64,000 nt of DNA from JANQJA01 sp040880285. GTDB taxonomy: Bacteria; Pseudomonadota; Gammaproteobacteria; Pseudomonadales; Azotimanducaceae. Below the pieces are notes generated by a model. The model was not told where the DNA came from and did no database searches. It was given only the letters and a program-made list of their open reading frames with translations. The stretch spans positions 37,651 to 101,650 of the forward strand of contig JBBDIT010000050.1 of assembly GCA_040880285.1 (NCBI GenBank), written 5' to 3'. The position numbers and the translations under genes were made by a program. How positions within the stretch are numbered: position 1 is the first letter of the stretch; each line of letters begins with the position of its first letter. Below are positions 53,059 through 61,371 of the stretch, piece by piece.

Positions 53059-54465
53059 CTATCTGTTTGTCCAGTCGTAAATGACACTGGCCATACAGGC
53101 GGTGAGTTTTTTCGCGGTGGGGATATGGAGGAACTCATTGGGTCCATGGGCGTTCGAGTGCGGACCGAGCACGCCGGTTACTACAAACTGTGCTTTTGGC
53201 ATGCTATCAGCAAGAAACTGCATAAATGGAATGCTACCGCCGCAACCCATGGAGACCGCCTGTTTCCCAAAAAACGTGTTGGATGCGGATTGCAATGCCG
53301 CTTCAAGCGCCGGTGACGTTTCCGGTGCATTCCAGCCGGCATTGGGTTCATCCAGCCTCAATGAGACCTCGGCGCCGTAAGGTGCGCGCTCGGTCATAAG
53401 CTGGTTTAACTCTTCGCCTGCCTGTTTCGCGTTGGTTGTGGGTGGCAGTCGCAAGGCAAATTTCGTGGTGGTGTAAGGACGCAGTACATTGCCGGCACTG
53501 TTCGGTGACGGCAGGCCGTCGATACCGGTGACTTCCATCGTGGCCAGCCAGGTATTGTTCAAGACCAGTTCTGTCGGATTGTCGGACATGGGGCCACTAT
53601 TACCGGCAAAGGTATACATGGTCTTGAAGTCAGCGGACAGGACCTCGCCGGCTGCCTGCGCCTCGGCACGGCGTGAATCGGGAATCTGTTCATTAAGGAA
53701 GGAGGGAATGATTTCGCCAGTGGTTTCATCCTCGAGTCGGGATAGCAACTGCCGGGTGATCCGAAAACTGGATGCCACGATCCCGCCGGCACCGCCTGAA
53801 TGTGCGCCCTGTTCCAACACTCTTACACTCAGTTCGCCAATGAGCATTCCCCGCAGTGAAGTCGTTATCCATAACTGGTCGTAATTGCCACACATGGAAT
53901 CAAGGGCGATAACCAGGCTGACGGGGCCGATGGTTGCTGACAAGGCTTCCATATAGGCAGGCAGGTCCGGGCTGCCACTTTCTTCCGAGGCTTCGATCAG
54001 GATCACTATGCGAGGTAGTGGCACATTCTGGGCCAGCAAGGACTTGATGATTGCGATGGCAGAATAGACAGCGTAACCATCGTCTGCGCCGCCACGACCG
54101 AACAATTTGTCCATCTGTCGGACTGCTTGCCAGGGGCCAAGGCCCTCGTTCCAACCATCGAATTCCGGCTGTTTGTCCAGATGCCCGTATATCAGGATGG
54201 TGTCGTCTATCTCGCCCGGGTATTCCATGGTCAGTGTCGGTGTCCTGCCTGGCAGCTTATGGTAATCCAGTTTCAGGTTCGGCACTCGCTGGCTCGCTAC
54301 CCAGGCCATGATGTGGTCAACCGCTTGTTGCATATACCCGTTTGCTTCCCAGTCCGGGTCGAACATGGGGGATTTGTTGGGGATCTCAATATAGGCCGAA
54401 AGGCTGTCGATGATCTCATCTTCCCAGAATTTATCGACGTGAGCGGAAATTTCCTCTGTGTTCAT
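53059..54465 (-). CDS. M20 family metallopeptidase (carnosinase/CNDP-like dipeptidase)
   Basis: 468 residues. The two-zinc site is complete: ILIYGHLDKQPEFDGW (His and catalytic Asp), LFGRGGADDGYAVYSAI (bridging Asp), LIEASEESGSPDL (catalytic Glu and Glu ligand), DSMCGNYDQLW, and GPHSNAHGPNEFLHI (final His). A lid/dimerisation domain occupies about 200-350. The closest family is the cytosolic nonspecific dipeptidase/CNDP group with no signal peptide. It is convergent with the NorM-like gene and has no operon partner. Confidence 0.92.
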   Translation of the reverse strand: MNTEEISAHVDKFWEDEIIDSLSAYIEIPNKSPMFDPDWEANGYMQQAVDHIMAWVASQRVPNLKLDYHKLPGRTPTLTMEYPGEIDDTILIYGHLDKQPEFDGWNEGLGPWQAVRQMDKLFGRGGADDGYAVYSAIAIIKSLLAQNVPLPRIVILIEASEESGSPDLPAYMEALSATIGPVSLVIALDSMCGNYDQLWITTSLRGMLIGELSVRVLEQGAHSGGAGGIVASSFRITRQLLSRLEDETTGEIIPSFLNEQIPDSRRAEAQAAGEVLSADFKTMYTFAGNSGPMSDNPTELVLNNTWLATMEVTGIDGLPSPNSAGNVLRPYTTTKFALRLPPTTNAKQAGEELNQLMTERAPYGAEVSLRLDEPNAGWNAPETSPALEAALQSASNTFFGKQAVSMGCGGSIPFMQFLADSMPKAQFVVTGVLGPHSNAHGPNEFLHIPTAKKLTACMASVIYDWTNR

Positions 54466-54565
54466 TGCATGGCCACTGGCAAAAAGAAGATTGTAACGCG
54501 GCGGTCAGGTTAAAAACTAACCCCAAACAGACGCAGGGCCGTTAACCTTTCGACCAACGCAATTT

Positions 54566-54818
54566 GAATATGGAGCAGCTGCCACCGGTGGATGCGGTCC
54601 GAGTCGATGAAGGCGCCTAACAAGCTTGGTCTGGTGCAATCGGCACTGCGCATGTTGGTGCGCCACGCAACGGCTTACGACCGGATAGCGATCGTAACCT
54701 ATGCCGGAAAACCTATGCCGGAACAGCCAGCGTCTCGCTCGAACCCACAGCGGGTGCCGACAAGCTGGCCATCAATGCAGCAATCGATCGACTGTTGCTG
54801 CAGGCTCTCAACGGAGCC
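54566..54818 (+). pseudogene. Decayed von Willebrand factor A (YfbK-type) gene fragment
   Basis: Translation in shifting frames gives pieces of the VWA core of YfbK-like proteins: LPP, an altered MIDAS (SESMKAPNKLGLVQSALRML), YDRIAIVTYAG, then in another frame TYAGTASVSLEPTAGADKLA and INAAIDRL. The frame change is explained exactly by a 14-bp tandem duplication at 54696-54723; removing one copy rejoins IVTYAG to TASVSLEP. A single-base insertion also affects the DxSxS region, and both ends of the gene are missing. It is therefore a remnant, unrelated in type to the intact NorD-like VWA gene at 57079. Confidence 0.72.
54696..54723. repeat. 14-bp tandem duplication inside the VWA pseudogene
   Basis: AACCTATGCCGGAA is present twice head to tail (54696-54709 and 54710-54723). 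Fourteen is not a multiple of three, so it breaks the reading frame of the VWA remnant. Confidence 0.97.
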
Positions 54819-55266
54819 GGTCGTCATCGTCCTTGTATTCGCCTTCGATAATCGTTGGCGAGTCTTCTCGCCTGTTTTCAAAGCCCGATTTCCGATGCAT
54901 CACGTTGACCGCGGTCAACAGGCCACGGTTTATAATCCAGCGGGCGATGGGTCGTCGCAAACCAGGCAGGATGCAGGCAAGGCCAATGGCATCAGTGACA
55001 AAACCCGGCGTCAGCAGCAGCGCGCCACCAACCAGAAGCATGATGCCTTCTAACAGTTCGGTCTCCGGTATTTCTCCCCGGTTCAGCTTTGCCTGCACTC
55101 TTGCCAGGGTCGCGAGGCCCTCAAGGCGAAGCAACCAGATGCCGATGGTGGCAGTGAGTACTACCAGCCCGACCGTGGGAAGAGCACCGATAATGCCCCC
55201 AACCTCAATCAGGATAATCATTTCCAGGATCGGGATCGCGATAAACAAAAGGAGGCCAAGACGCAT
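54808..55266 (-). CDS. fxsA: FxsA family membrane protein
   Basis: 152 residues from the ATG at 55266 (GTG at 55272 is an alternative). Four hydrophobic helices: MRLGLLLFIAIPILEMIILI, then GALPTVGLVVLTATIGIWLL, GIMLLVGGALLLTPGFVTD and a helix before RPIARWIINRGLL, with a hydrophilic acidic tail (EYKDDDD). This matches FxsA, a small inner-membrane protein that in E. coli suppresses F-plasmid exclusion of phage T7; its normal job is unclear. Its 3' end overlaps the edge of the VWA remnant on the other strand. Confidence 0.92.
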   Translation of the reverse strand: MRLGLLLFIAIPILEMIILIEVGGIIGALPTVGLVVLTATIGIWLLRLEGLATLARVQAKLNRGEIPETELLEGIMLLVGGALLLTPGFVTDAIGLACILPGLRRPIARWIINRGLLTAVNVMHRKSGFENRREDSPTIIEGEYKDDDDRLR

Positions 55267-55387
55267 GGGCACAGTCTAACAGTGTGTGCGGTTAAAATCT
55301 GTGAGCGGGGGCCGCGGCGCCGCCAGGGGTGTCGCGCTTAATTATGTTAGATTGTCGGTGAGGTTGTGATATGCCGGAGTTGCGCGA

Positions 55388-56209
55388 GTGGAATTGAAGA
55401 CCATTGAGTATGGCGTTGCAAATCGCATCGCGACCATTACATTAAACCGGCCGCACCGCATGAATGCGTGGACCGGCCGCATGCACACTGAGTACCGGTT
55501 TGCATTGAACCAGGCGGAACAGGATCCAGCGGTCGGGGCGATCGTCGTAACCGGTGAAGGACGCGCATTTTGTGTCGGTGCCGACAGTGAAGCGCTGACC
55601 GGGCATGTCAAGAAAGGAGGATATGACGCCGGCACACCGGATCCGTTAGCGGAACCAGGCTTTGGGGTCAGGCCGGAATTTGATGCGAGTTTTGCTTATC
55701 ACTTCGGTCTCACCAAACCAGTGGTCGCCGCGATCAATGGCCCGGCGGCCGGCGTCGGTCTGGTTTTGGCATGCTATGCAGACATCCGGTTTGCAGTGCC
55801 GGGTGTAAAGTTCACTACCGCCCATGGCAAGTTGAACCTGCCGGCGGAGTTCGGTTTGTCGTGGCTGTTGCCCCGCATCATCGGTCTTGCCCATGCCAAT
55901 GACCTGCTCCTGACCAGCCGCGTATTTATGAGTGATGAGGCGGCGAGCCTCGGTCTTGTTAATCGACTGGTGCCGCCGGAACAGTTGTTGACCGAAACCC
56001 GCAATTTTGTGGCCGGGATGATTGAAACCGTATCCCCCGGTTCTCTTTTTCAGACCAAACGTCAGATCTATACGGATCTGCACCGGGATGTAGGGAGCGC
56101 TGTGAAGGAAAGTGAGCAACTTGTAGATGACATGATGAAACAACCGGACTATGCCGAGGGTGTGCGCGCTTTTCTTGAGAAGCGCAAACCCGACTGGCGC
56201 GGGAGCTGA
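55388..56209 (+). CDS. Enoyl-CoA hydratase/isomerase family protein
   Basis: 273 residues from a GTG at 55388, with GGAG 8 nt upstream. Crotonase fold: ATITLNRPHRMNAWTGRMHT, VVTGEGRAFCVGADSEALTG (oxyanion strand), PVVAAINGPAAGVGLVLACY (second oxyanion Gly) and FGLSWLLPRIIGLAHANDLL. At the catalytic positions Glu is kept in LPAEFGLSWLLPR, while the other Glu position carries a different residue, so the reaction may be hydration, isomerisation or another crotonase reaction. First gene of the plus-strand run that includes the AAA+/VWA pair; the next start is 4 bp after its stop. Confidence 0.88.
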   Translation: MELKTIEYGVANRIATITLNRPHRMNAWTGRMHTEYRFALNQAEQDPAVGAIVVTGEGRAFCVGADSEALTGHVKKGGYDAGTPDPLAEPGFGVRPEFDASFAYHFGLTKPVVAAINGPAAGVGLVLACYADIRFAVPGVKFTTAHGKLNLPAEFGLSWLLPRIIGLAHANDLLLTSRVFMSDEAASLGLVNRLVPPEQLLTETRNFVAGMIETVSPGSLFQTKRQIYTDLHRDVGSAVKESEQLVDDMMKQPDYAEGVRAFLEKRKPDWRGS

Positions 56210-56213
56210 CAGA

Positions 56214-57077
56214 TTGAGCAATATCGAAGTGAAAAAAAACAGTGGCTACGGGCTGGACGATGCGCCTTACTACTTGCCAGTTGCCGATGAGGTGGAAATT
56301 TTCCTCGCCGCCTACGAGCAGCGTTTACCGGTTCTGCAAAAAGGGCCAACCGGCTGTGGCAAGACGCGCTTTGTCGAATCTATGGCATACCGGCTGTACC
56401 GGGGTGACAAGACGACACGGGATCGAAGCCGGGTGGACAATCCACTCCAGACCGTTGCCTGCCATGAGGATTTGAGCGCGACGGACCTGGTTGGGCGATT
56501 TCTCCTGCAGGGCGACGAAACCGTCTGGCAGGACGGGCCCTTGACCCGCGCGGTAAAAGAAGGCGCCATTTGTTACCTGGATGAAATCGTTGAAGCCAGA
56601 AAAGACTCCACCGTATTGATACATTCATTGACTGACCACCGGCGCATATTGCCAATTGAGAAACAAGGTACGATCCTCGACGCCCACGACAATTTCTTGC
56701 TGGTCATATCCTACAATCCCGGATACCAGAATGTGTTAAAGGACCTCAAGCCCAGTACCCGGCAACGATTTGTCGCGATCGACTTCGACTATCCGGCATT
56801 GCCACAGGAAGCGGAAGTGATCGCGCACGAAAGTGGCGTTGACCTGGATGCTGCGATGGAACTCGCGCGCCTGGCCCAGAAGGTCAGGCAGCTCAAACAT
56901 CACGGATTCGATGAAGGCGTCAGCACCCGCTTGCTGATCTATGCCGGGCAACTCATTGCCAGTGGTGTTGCACCCATTCGGGCGTGCGATGTTGCCATTT
57001 GCCGCGCGGTATCGGATGACCATGATGTCCAACGAGCGATCGAAGAACTGGTAACGACGATATTTCCAGGGGGCTGA
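56214..57077 (+). CDS. MoxR-type AAA+ ATPase, CbbQ/NorQ-like
   Basis: 287 residues from a TTG at 56214 with GGGAG 8 nt upstream. Walker A LQKGPTGCGKTRFVE (about residue 41-55), a long helix-2 insert containing ATDLVGRFLLQGDETVWQDG, Walker B AICYLDEIVEA, sensor-1 Asn in LVISYNPGYQN and Arg finger LKPSTRQRFV. The C-terminal lid (about 215-287; GVSTRLLIYAGQLIASG) is the CbbQ/NirQ type. Such ATPases work as hexamers with a VWA partner to remodel or load metal into an enzyme (rubisco activase CbbQO, nitric-oxide reductase NorQD). The VWA partner gene begins 1 bp after its stop. Confidence 0.93.
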   Translation: MSNIEVKKNSGYGLDDAPYYLPVADEVEIFLAAYEQRLPVLQKGPTGCGKTRFVESMAYRLYRGDKTTRDRSRVDNPLQTVACHEDLSATDLVGRFLLQGDETVWQDGPLTRAVKEGAICYLDEIVEARKDSTVLIHSLTDHRRILPIEKQGTILDAHDNFLLVISYNPGYQNVLKDLKPSTRQRFVAIDFDYPALPQEAEVIAHESGVDLDAAMELARLAQKVRQLKHHGFDEGVSTRLLIYAGQLIASGVAPIRACDVAICRAVSDDHDVQRAIEELVTTIFPGG

Positions 57078-57078
57078 T

Positions 57079-60000
57079 GTGACTCAAGTCAGCAGCAGTG
57101 TTGATCATGTCCGGGGTGAACTCGAAACCATCAACCCGCGTTCAGCACAACTGTTTACTCAGAGCGCCGGCGCACTCGAGGCAATCATGAGTCCAGGGGA
57201 ACTGGTCTCATGGGCTGGGATTTGTCTTGAAATTGCGGGATCCGGCTGGCACGCATTTGAATCTGCCAATGCCTATATGGCGCTGAGCATGCCCATGGCG
57301 ACCAAGCAGGGCGTTTCAGCCCTTGCGGATTGCGGTCTTTACGGGTTTAGGCTCTGTGGCTTTTCGTTTGAGCCTTCGGCCACCTACTTCCGAGGCATCC
57401 AGCATTTACTCGATGAAGACATGCTGGACGAACGCCAACAACATCTTGAAGCTGCTGGAAAGACATTACGGGAAAGTTTCACTCACGCCTCCAATCTGGT
57501 AACCGACTATTATCGTGTCGCCTTTACTGTTGCTAATCACAATAGCGAGCCGGAAACCAAACGCTGGTGTAAGCTTGTTGAAGAAGTATCGATATTGGAG
57601 CGCGCCGATGTCATCTCGTTTCTCAATGCCAGCGAGGCGGCCGCGGGCGTCAATTGGTCATTTGTCCAGACCCTCAATCTTGTGTCGATCGCAGCGGGTA
57701 TTGATTTTCTGGACCGTTACCCAAGGCTAGTAACCCTGTTTGAAGTCGATGTGCTCGCACAACTTGAGCAGACGGTACTCACCTTTGCCGGCGATCCTGC
57801 CACTTTATCGGATTGGCTGGACAAGCTGGAAGTTGCGACCGCGGAGCTTTCGCCCGCCGAGAAGCGGACGGTCATCGAGGTGAGCCACGGGTTGCCGCTG
57901 GCGGTACTGGCCACAAGTTTGCTGGAAGTGGTAGATCGTCTGCCGCTTACTCGTCCTCAAATTATCCATCACTGGAGCAGGCAGGTGCATGATTACCTGC
58001 CTGACCGAATTGACGTGGCGTGTGGTTATCTCGGGCTTGAGTCACTCACGTCGATCAAGGCGCTGGAGCACTTGCTGGGCCAGGTGAACTTTGCCGACTG
58101 CAAGCGCATCCTGCAACTCTACACCGAGGCGATAGTTGGCAGGCGTCTATCTGTTGAACCCATCGATAAGGTGTTGCCGGATTTCCGGGCCCTGCCATCC
58201 ACTGACGGCCTTTCTATACACTTGCCGGCGTCGATCGCCGTCTACCCGGATCGCCGGCACAATTTCGATCTGTACAAGATTTCCCTGCTGCATCAGTTGG
58301 GATACTACGAATTCGGAACTTTTGATTTTGCGGGCCCGGATGGATCACCTACTACCGCGGCATTCCGGTATCACTTTTCCAAATACAGATACCCGGAACT
58401 GGCCGCCGGGCTGTTCCAGTTATTGGAAGACGCACGGGTAGATTGGGCAATAGCGAGACGTTACCGTGGCGCCGAAAGTCTGCTGGCAAGATTCAAGCAG
58501 GATGCACTCGAGAACCTGCCGCCAGCGCTGGATTCGATTGCTGGCAACGCGCTGCTCGCACTCACCTACCTGAGCCTGGACGCCGGGGTGCCGCCGGGAT
58601 TTCCTCTCGATTGTGTCGCTGCATTGCGCCGTGAGATTACCAGACTGGATAGTGCGCATTCGGATGTCCATGTCACCATGGAAGTGGTTCGGGCTTGCTA
58701 TGACATTATTATGACGGCTGCCTCAGCCGCGAGTCTGGATGATCCCGAATCGATTGCTTCCGCTGATGCGGAAGCCGAAACCGGGAAGGCACCGATTGAA
58801 AGCCCGATGCCGGAACCGATCGAGTTTCGTGGTCGACTGGAACCTGATCGGGTCCGTATCAATATGCACCTGGCACAAATCGAGGAGCCAGAGGTTGAAT
58901 TTTCTGACACCGAACCTGACGGCGTGAGCATGACCAGTATGGTCGATCCGAGGGACATCAAAATCGAGCAGCTGAAAAAGGGGGAAGTGCAGGAAGCACT
59001 CGGCATGATGATTACCGACCTTGATGGCCGTGGCATTGATGAAGCCCTGGCGGATAAAGCGGATGATAATGCCGAGACCTTTAAGGGCCTGATCAAGTCC
59101 AGCGCAAATGACCGTCACGAGCTCTCTTTCCAATACGACGAATGGGATACCGTGATTTTGGATTACCGACGTTTGTGGTGCACGCTCTATGAGATTCGTG
59201 ACATAGATGAGAAGCCGGAATTCGTTGAAGACACCCTGCGTGAATTGCGATCGGTTTCGAGCAGCGTACGCAAACAGCTGAGCCACTTGCGTCCCGAACT
59301 CCTGCGCAAGATAAAAGGGATGGAGGACGGTGAGGAACTGGACCTTGAGAGAGCGATCGAGTCCCGGATCGACCAGCGCGCCGGTTTGAGTCCGAGTGAG
59401 CGGATCTACATCCAGCGCCAGCGCAAGGACCGGGACGTCTCGGCATTGTTTTTGCTGGATATGAGTGCGTCCACCGACGATCGAATTACCTTGCCACAAG
59501 ATGAGACGACCGTTGCACCTGTTTCCCACGATCATGACGACTTCTTGCACGACTACTACGGCTCGGAGCTGGTAGTGGATGACCGCAAGCGTATCATCGA
59601 GCTTGAAAAGGAAGCCGTTGTCTTGATGGCAGATGCACTGGAGGACCTGGGCGACAATTATGCTGTTTGCGGGTTCTCGGGTTATGGCCGTGACAAGGTG
59701 GATTTCTATGTTTGCAAGGACTTCACCGAGCCGTACAACACCAGGGCCAAAGGCCGAATCGGCGGCATCAAACCCTGTCGCAGCACGCGCATGGGGCCGG
59801 CAATTCGCCACGCCACCCGGCGACTTAATGCAACGGAATCGCGAGTCAAGGCGCTGATCATTATCAGTGACGGCTATCCGCAGGATTTTGATTACGGCAA
59901 GGATAGAAACAGTAAGGATTACGGCATCAAGGACACGACCATGGCGCTAACGGAAGCGAGGCAGCAAGGCGTGCAAGCGTTTTGTCTGACCGTCGACCCT

Positions 60001-60114
60001 TCCGGTCACGATTACCTGCGTGAGATGTGTCCCGACCAGCAATATATGGTGATTCAGGATATCAACCAGTTGCCTGACGAGCTTTCAAAGGTTTATCGGA
60101 GTCTGACAGCATGA
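57079..60114 (+). CDS. VWA-domain activator protein, CbbO/NorD-like, unusually long
   Basis: 1011 residues from a GTG at 57079 (AGGGGG 5 nt upstream), longer than typical NorD or CbbO (about 600-780). The first 330 residues are helical; about 370-540 is the NorD-type region with HQLGYYEFGTFDF and LLEDARVDWAIARRYRGAES; about 560-640 is acidic and low in order. The C-terminal VWA domain (about 785-1010) has the MIDAS loop FLLDMSASTDD (Asp794, Ser796, Ser798), the threonine loop CRSTRMGPAIRHA and IIISDGYPQDF. With the upstream ATPase it should dock on and activate a client metalloenzyme. No such client (NOR, rubisco) is encoded here. Confidence 0.9.
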   Translation: MTQVSSSVDHVRGELETINPRSAQLFTQSAGALEAIMSPGELVSWAGICLEIAGSGWHAFESANAYMALSMPMATKQGVSALADCGLYGFRLCGFSFEPSATYFRGIQHLLDEDMLDERQQHLEAAGKTLRESFTHASNLVTDYYRVAFTVANHNSEPETKRWCKLVEEVSILERADVISFLNASEAAAGVNWSFVQTLNLVSIAAGIDFLDRYPRLVTLFEVDVLAQLEQTVLTFAGDPATLSDWLDKLEVATAELSPAEKRTVIEVSHGLPLAVLATSLLEVVDRLPLTRPQIIHHWSRQVHDYLPDRIDVACGYLGLESLTSIKALEHLLGQVNFADCKRILQLYTEAIVGRRLSVEPIDKVLPDFRALPSTDGLSIHLPASIAVYPDRRHNFDLYKISLLHQLGYYEFGTFDFAGPDGSPTTAAFRYHFSKYRYPELAAGLFQLLEDARVDWAIARRYRGAESLLARFKQDALENLPPALDSIAGNALLALTYLSLDAGVPPGFPLDCVAALRREITRLDSAHSDVHVTMEVVRACYDIIMTAASAASLDDPESIASADAEAETGKAPIESPMPEPIEFRGRLEPDRVRINMHLAQIEEPEVEFSDTEPDGVSMTSMVDPRDIKIEQLKKGEVQEALGMMITDLDGRGIDEALADKADDNAETFKGLIKSSANDRHELSFQYDEWDTVILDYRRLWCTLYEIRDIDEKPEFVEDTLRELRSVSSSVRKQLSHLRPELLRKIKGMEDGEELDLERAIESRIDQRAGLSPSERIYIQRQRKDRDVSALFLLDMSASTDDRITLPQDETTVAPVSHDHDDFLHDYYGSELVVDDRKRIIELEKEAVVLMADALEDLGDNYAVCGFSGYGRDKVDFYVCKDFTEPYNTRAKGRIGGIKPCRSTRMGPAIRHATRRLNATESRVKALIIISDGYPQDFDYGKDRNSKDYGIKDTTMALTEARQQGVQAFCLTVDPSGHDYLREMCPDQQYMVIQDINQLPDELSKVYRSLTA

Positions 60115-60413
60115 CATCGAAACACAAAAGACTGACACCCTTTCACCTTGCTATCCCGGTACACGACATCAAGGTGGCGCGCAGGTTTTACGGCGGACTG
60201 CTGGGTTGTCCGGAAGGGCGCAGCAGCGAAGACTGGCGTGTGCTGGCGGATCGACTGAAAGCCAGTGGGGTTAAATTCCTGATCGAGCCTTACGTGCGCT
60301 TTAAAGGCCGGGTGGGTGAGCAGGCCACCATGTTCTTTCAGGACCCTTCCGGCAATGCCCTGGAATTCAAGGCATTTGCCGACATGGATACGGAATTGTT
60401 CAAACGCGATTGA
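60111..60413 (+). CDS. VOC/glyoxalase superfamily protein, apparently with an internal deletion
   Basis: 100 residues; the ATG overlaps the VWA stop by 4 bp. LTPFHLAIPVHDIKVARRFY followed by GGLLGCPEGRSSE is the N-terminal strand-helix of a known VOC family of about 140 residues; then DWRVLADRLKASGVKFLIEP and GEQATMFFQDPSGNALEFKA are its C-terminal part. The middle, about 40 residues that normally carry a metal-ligand His and the His/Pro-rich loop, is missing, and the join at GRSSE-DW is in frame. The product may be inactive, or the join may be an assembly or strain-specific artefact. Translational coupling suggests operon membership. Confidence 0.78.
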   Translation: MTSKHKRLTPFHLAIPVHDIKVARRFYGGLLGCPEGRSSEDWRVLADRLKASGVKFLIEPYVRFKGRVGEQATMFFQDPSGNALEFKAFADMDTELFKRD

Positions 60414-60470
60414 ATCCGCGCCATGCAGTCCACCTCCGGTTGTCATGGGTGTAGATAAGGAGAGGAATCA

Positions 60471-61352
60471 ATGAGTTGTACTGAACACCGGAGGAAGGTC
60501 AATGGTGTCAATCTGTGCTGGTTTGAGTGGGGCAGGGACTATCGAGAGCGGGGGACAATCCTGTTGATCCATGCCACCGGCTTTCACGCACGTTGCTGGG
60601 ATGCGACGGTTGCCCATCTTCGTGGCCAGCACGTGATCGCGGTCGATATGCGCGGCCATGGTCGCAGCGATAAAACGCCGCCCTACACCTGGGACACCTT
60701 TGGACAGGATCTGGCCGCGTTGGTGCGCGAACTGGAGCTTAAATGCATTGTTGGGGTTGGCCATTCCATGGGTGGGCATTCCCTGACACAGGCAGCGGCT
60801 GCAGAACCGTCTCGATTTGACCGTCTGGTGCTGGTGGATCCGGTCATTTTGCCGCCGCAGGCCTATGCCGCTTTTGCTGGCGCCGGTAATCCGCAAGACC
60901 ATCCCGTGTCACGTCGCCGCAGTCAATTCGATTCGGTGGAGGCCATGATCGATAACCTGGCCGGCCGTGGCAGTTTTGCGTTGTGGGAGCCCGCGGTGCT
61001 TGAAGACTATTGCCGCTATGGCCTATTACCCAATCCGGACGGGCCGGGGCTCATTCTTGCCTGTCCACCGCTGGTTGAAGCCGCCGTGTACACTGGCAGC
61101 GCCGGTACCAATATTCTGGACCTGGTTGAGCAGGTGGCTATCCCGGTCACCGTACTGCGGGCCCCGCCACGGGACCCGGACCATCCGGTTATGGATTTCT
61201 CGAAATCACCCACCTGGCCGGAACTCGCCGATCACTTCCAAAAGGGTACGGATGTTTACCTGCCAGAGCTCACTCACTTCATTCCCATGCAGGCACCGCG
61301 GCTGGTTGCCGGGCATATCCTCAAGTATGCTCAGGCAACCAGCAGTGAGTGA
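60471..61352 (+). CDS. Alpha/beta hydrolase, canonical triad
   Basis: 293 residues. Oxyanion motif LLIHATGFHARCWD, VIAVDMRGHGRSDKTPPYTW, nucleophile elbow VGVGHSMGGHSLT (Ser), and catalytic His in LPELTHFIPMQAP; an acid residue lies in the segment after strand 6 (RAPPRDPDHPVMDF). The lid region includes a long insertion (PPQAYAAFAGAGNPQDHPVS). Cytosolic. 57 bp after the VOC gene, with its own ribosome site (AAGGAGAGG about 5 nt before ATG). It shares the operon with the ThDP enzyme and PdxA, suggesting hydrolysis of an ester or lactone intermediate. Confidence 0.9.
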   Translation: MSCTEHRRKVNGVNLCWFEWGRDYRERGTILLIHATGFHARCWDATVAHLRGQHVIAVDMRGHGRSDKTPPYTWDTFGQDLAALVRELELKCIVGVGHSMGGHSLTQAAAAEPSRFDRLVLVDPVILPPQAYAAFAGAGNPQDHPVSRRRSQFDSVEAMIDNLAGRGSFALWEPAVLEDYCRYGLLPNPDGPGLILACPPLVEAAVYTGSAGTNILDLVEQVAIPVTVLRAPPRDPDHPVMDFSKSPTWPELADHFQKGTDVYLPELTHFIPMQAPRLVAGHILKYAQATSSE

Positions 61353-61371
61353 AGCAGTGAGGCAGACAGTA

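Noticed and set aside
52902..53147. Minus-strand frame across the heptamer repeat
   Set aside because: A peptide created by reading through the TGTNGGC repeat (Gln-Pro-Thr-Ala pattern); overlaps the NorM-like and M20 gene ends and has no ribosome site.
54592..55053. Plus-strand frame of 153 codons
   Set aside because: Only its first 40 codons match a VWA protein; the rest is antisense to fxsA. It is treated as part of a pseudogene.
58723..59811. Long open frame of 362 codons on the minus strand
   Set aside because: It lies wholly antisense to the VWA gene, has no ribosome site or recognisable domain, and its composition is that of a complementary shadow frame.
60967..61371. N-terminal extension of the ThDP enzyme into the hydrolase gene
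   Set aside because: Overlaps the alpha/beta hydrolase in a different frame, and the ThDP family begins at the MTQMTGGEAVYQTLL region.
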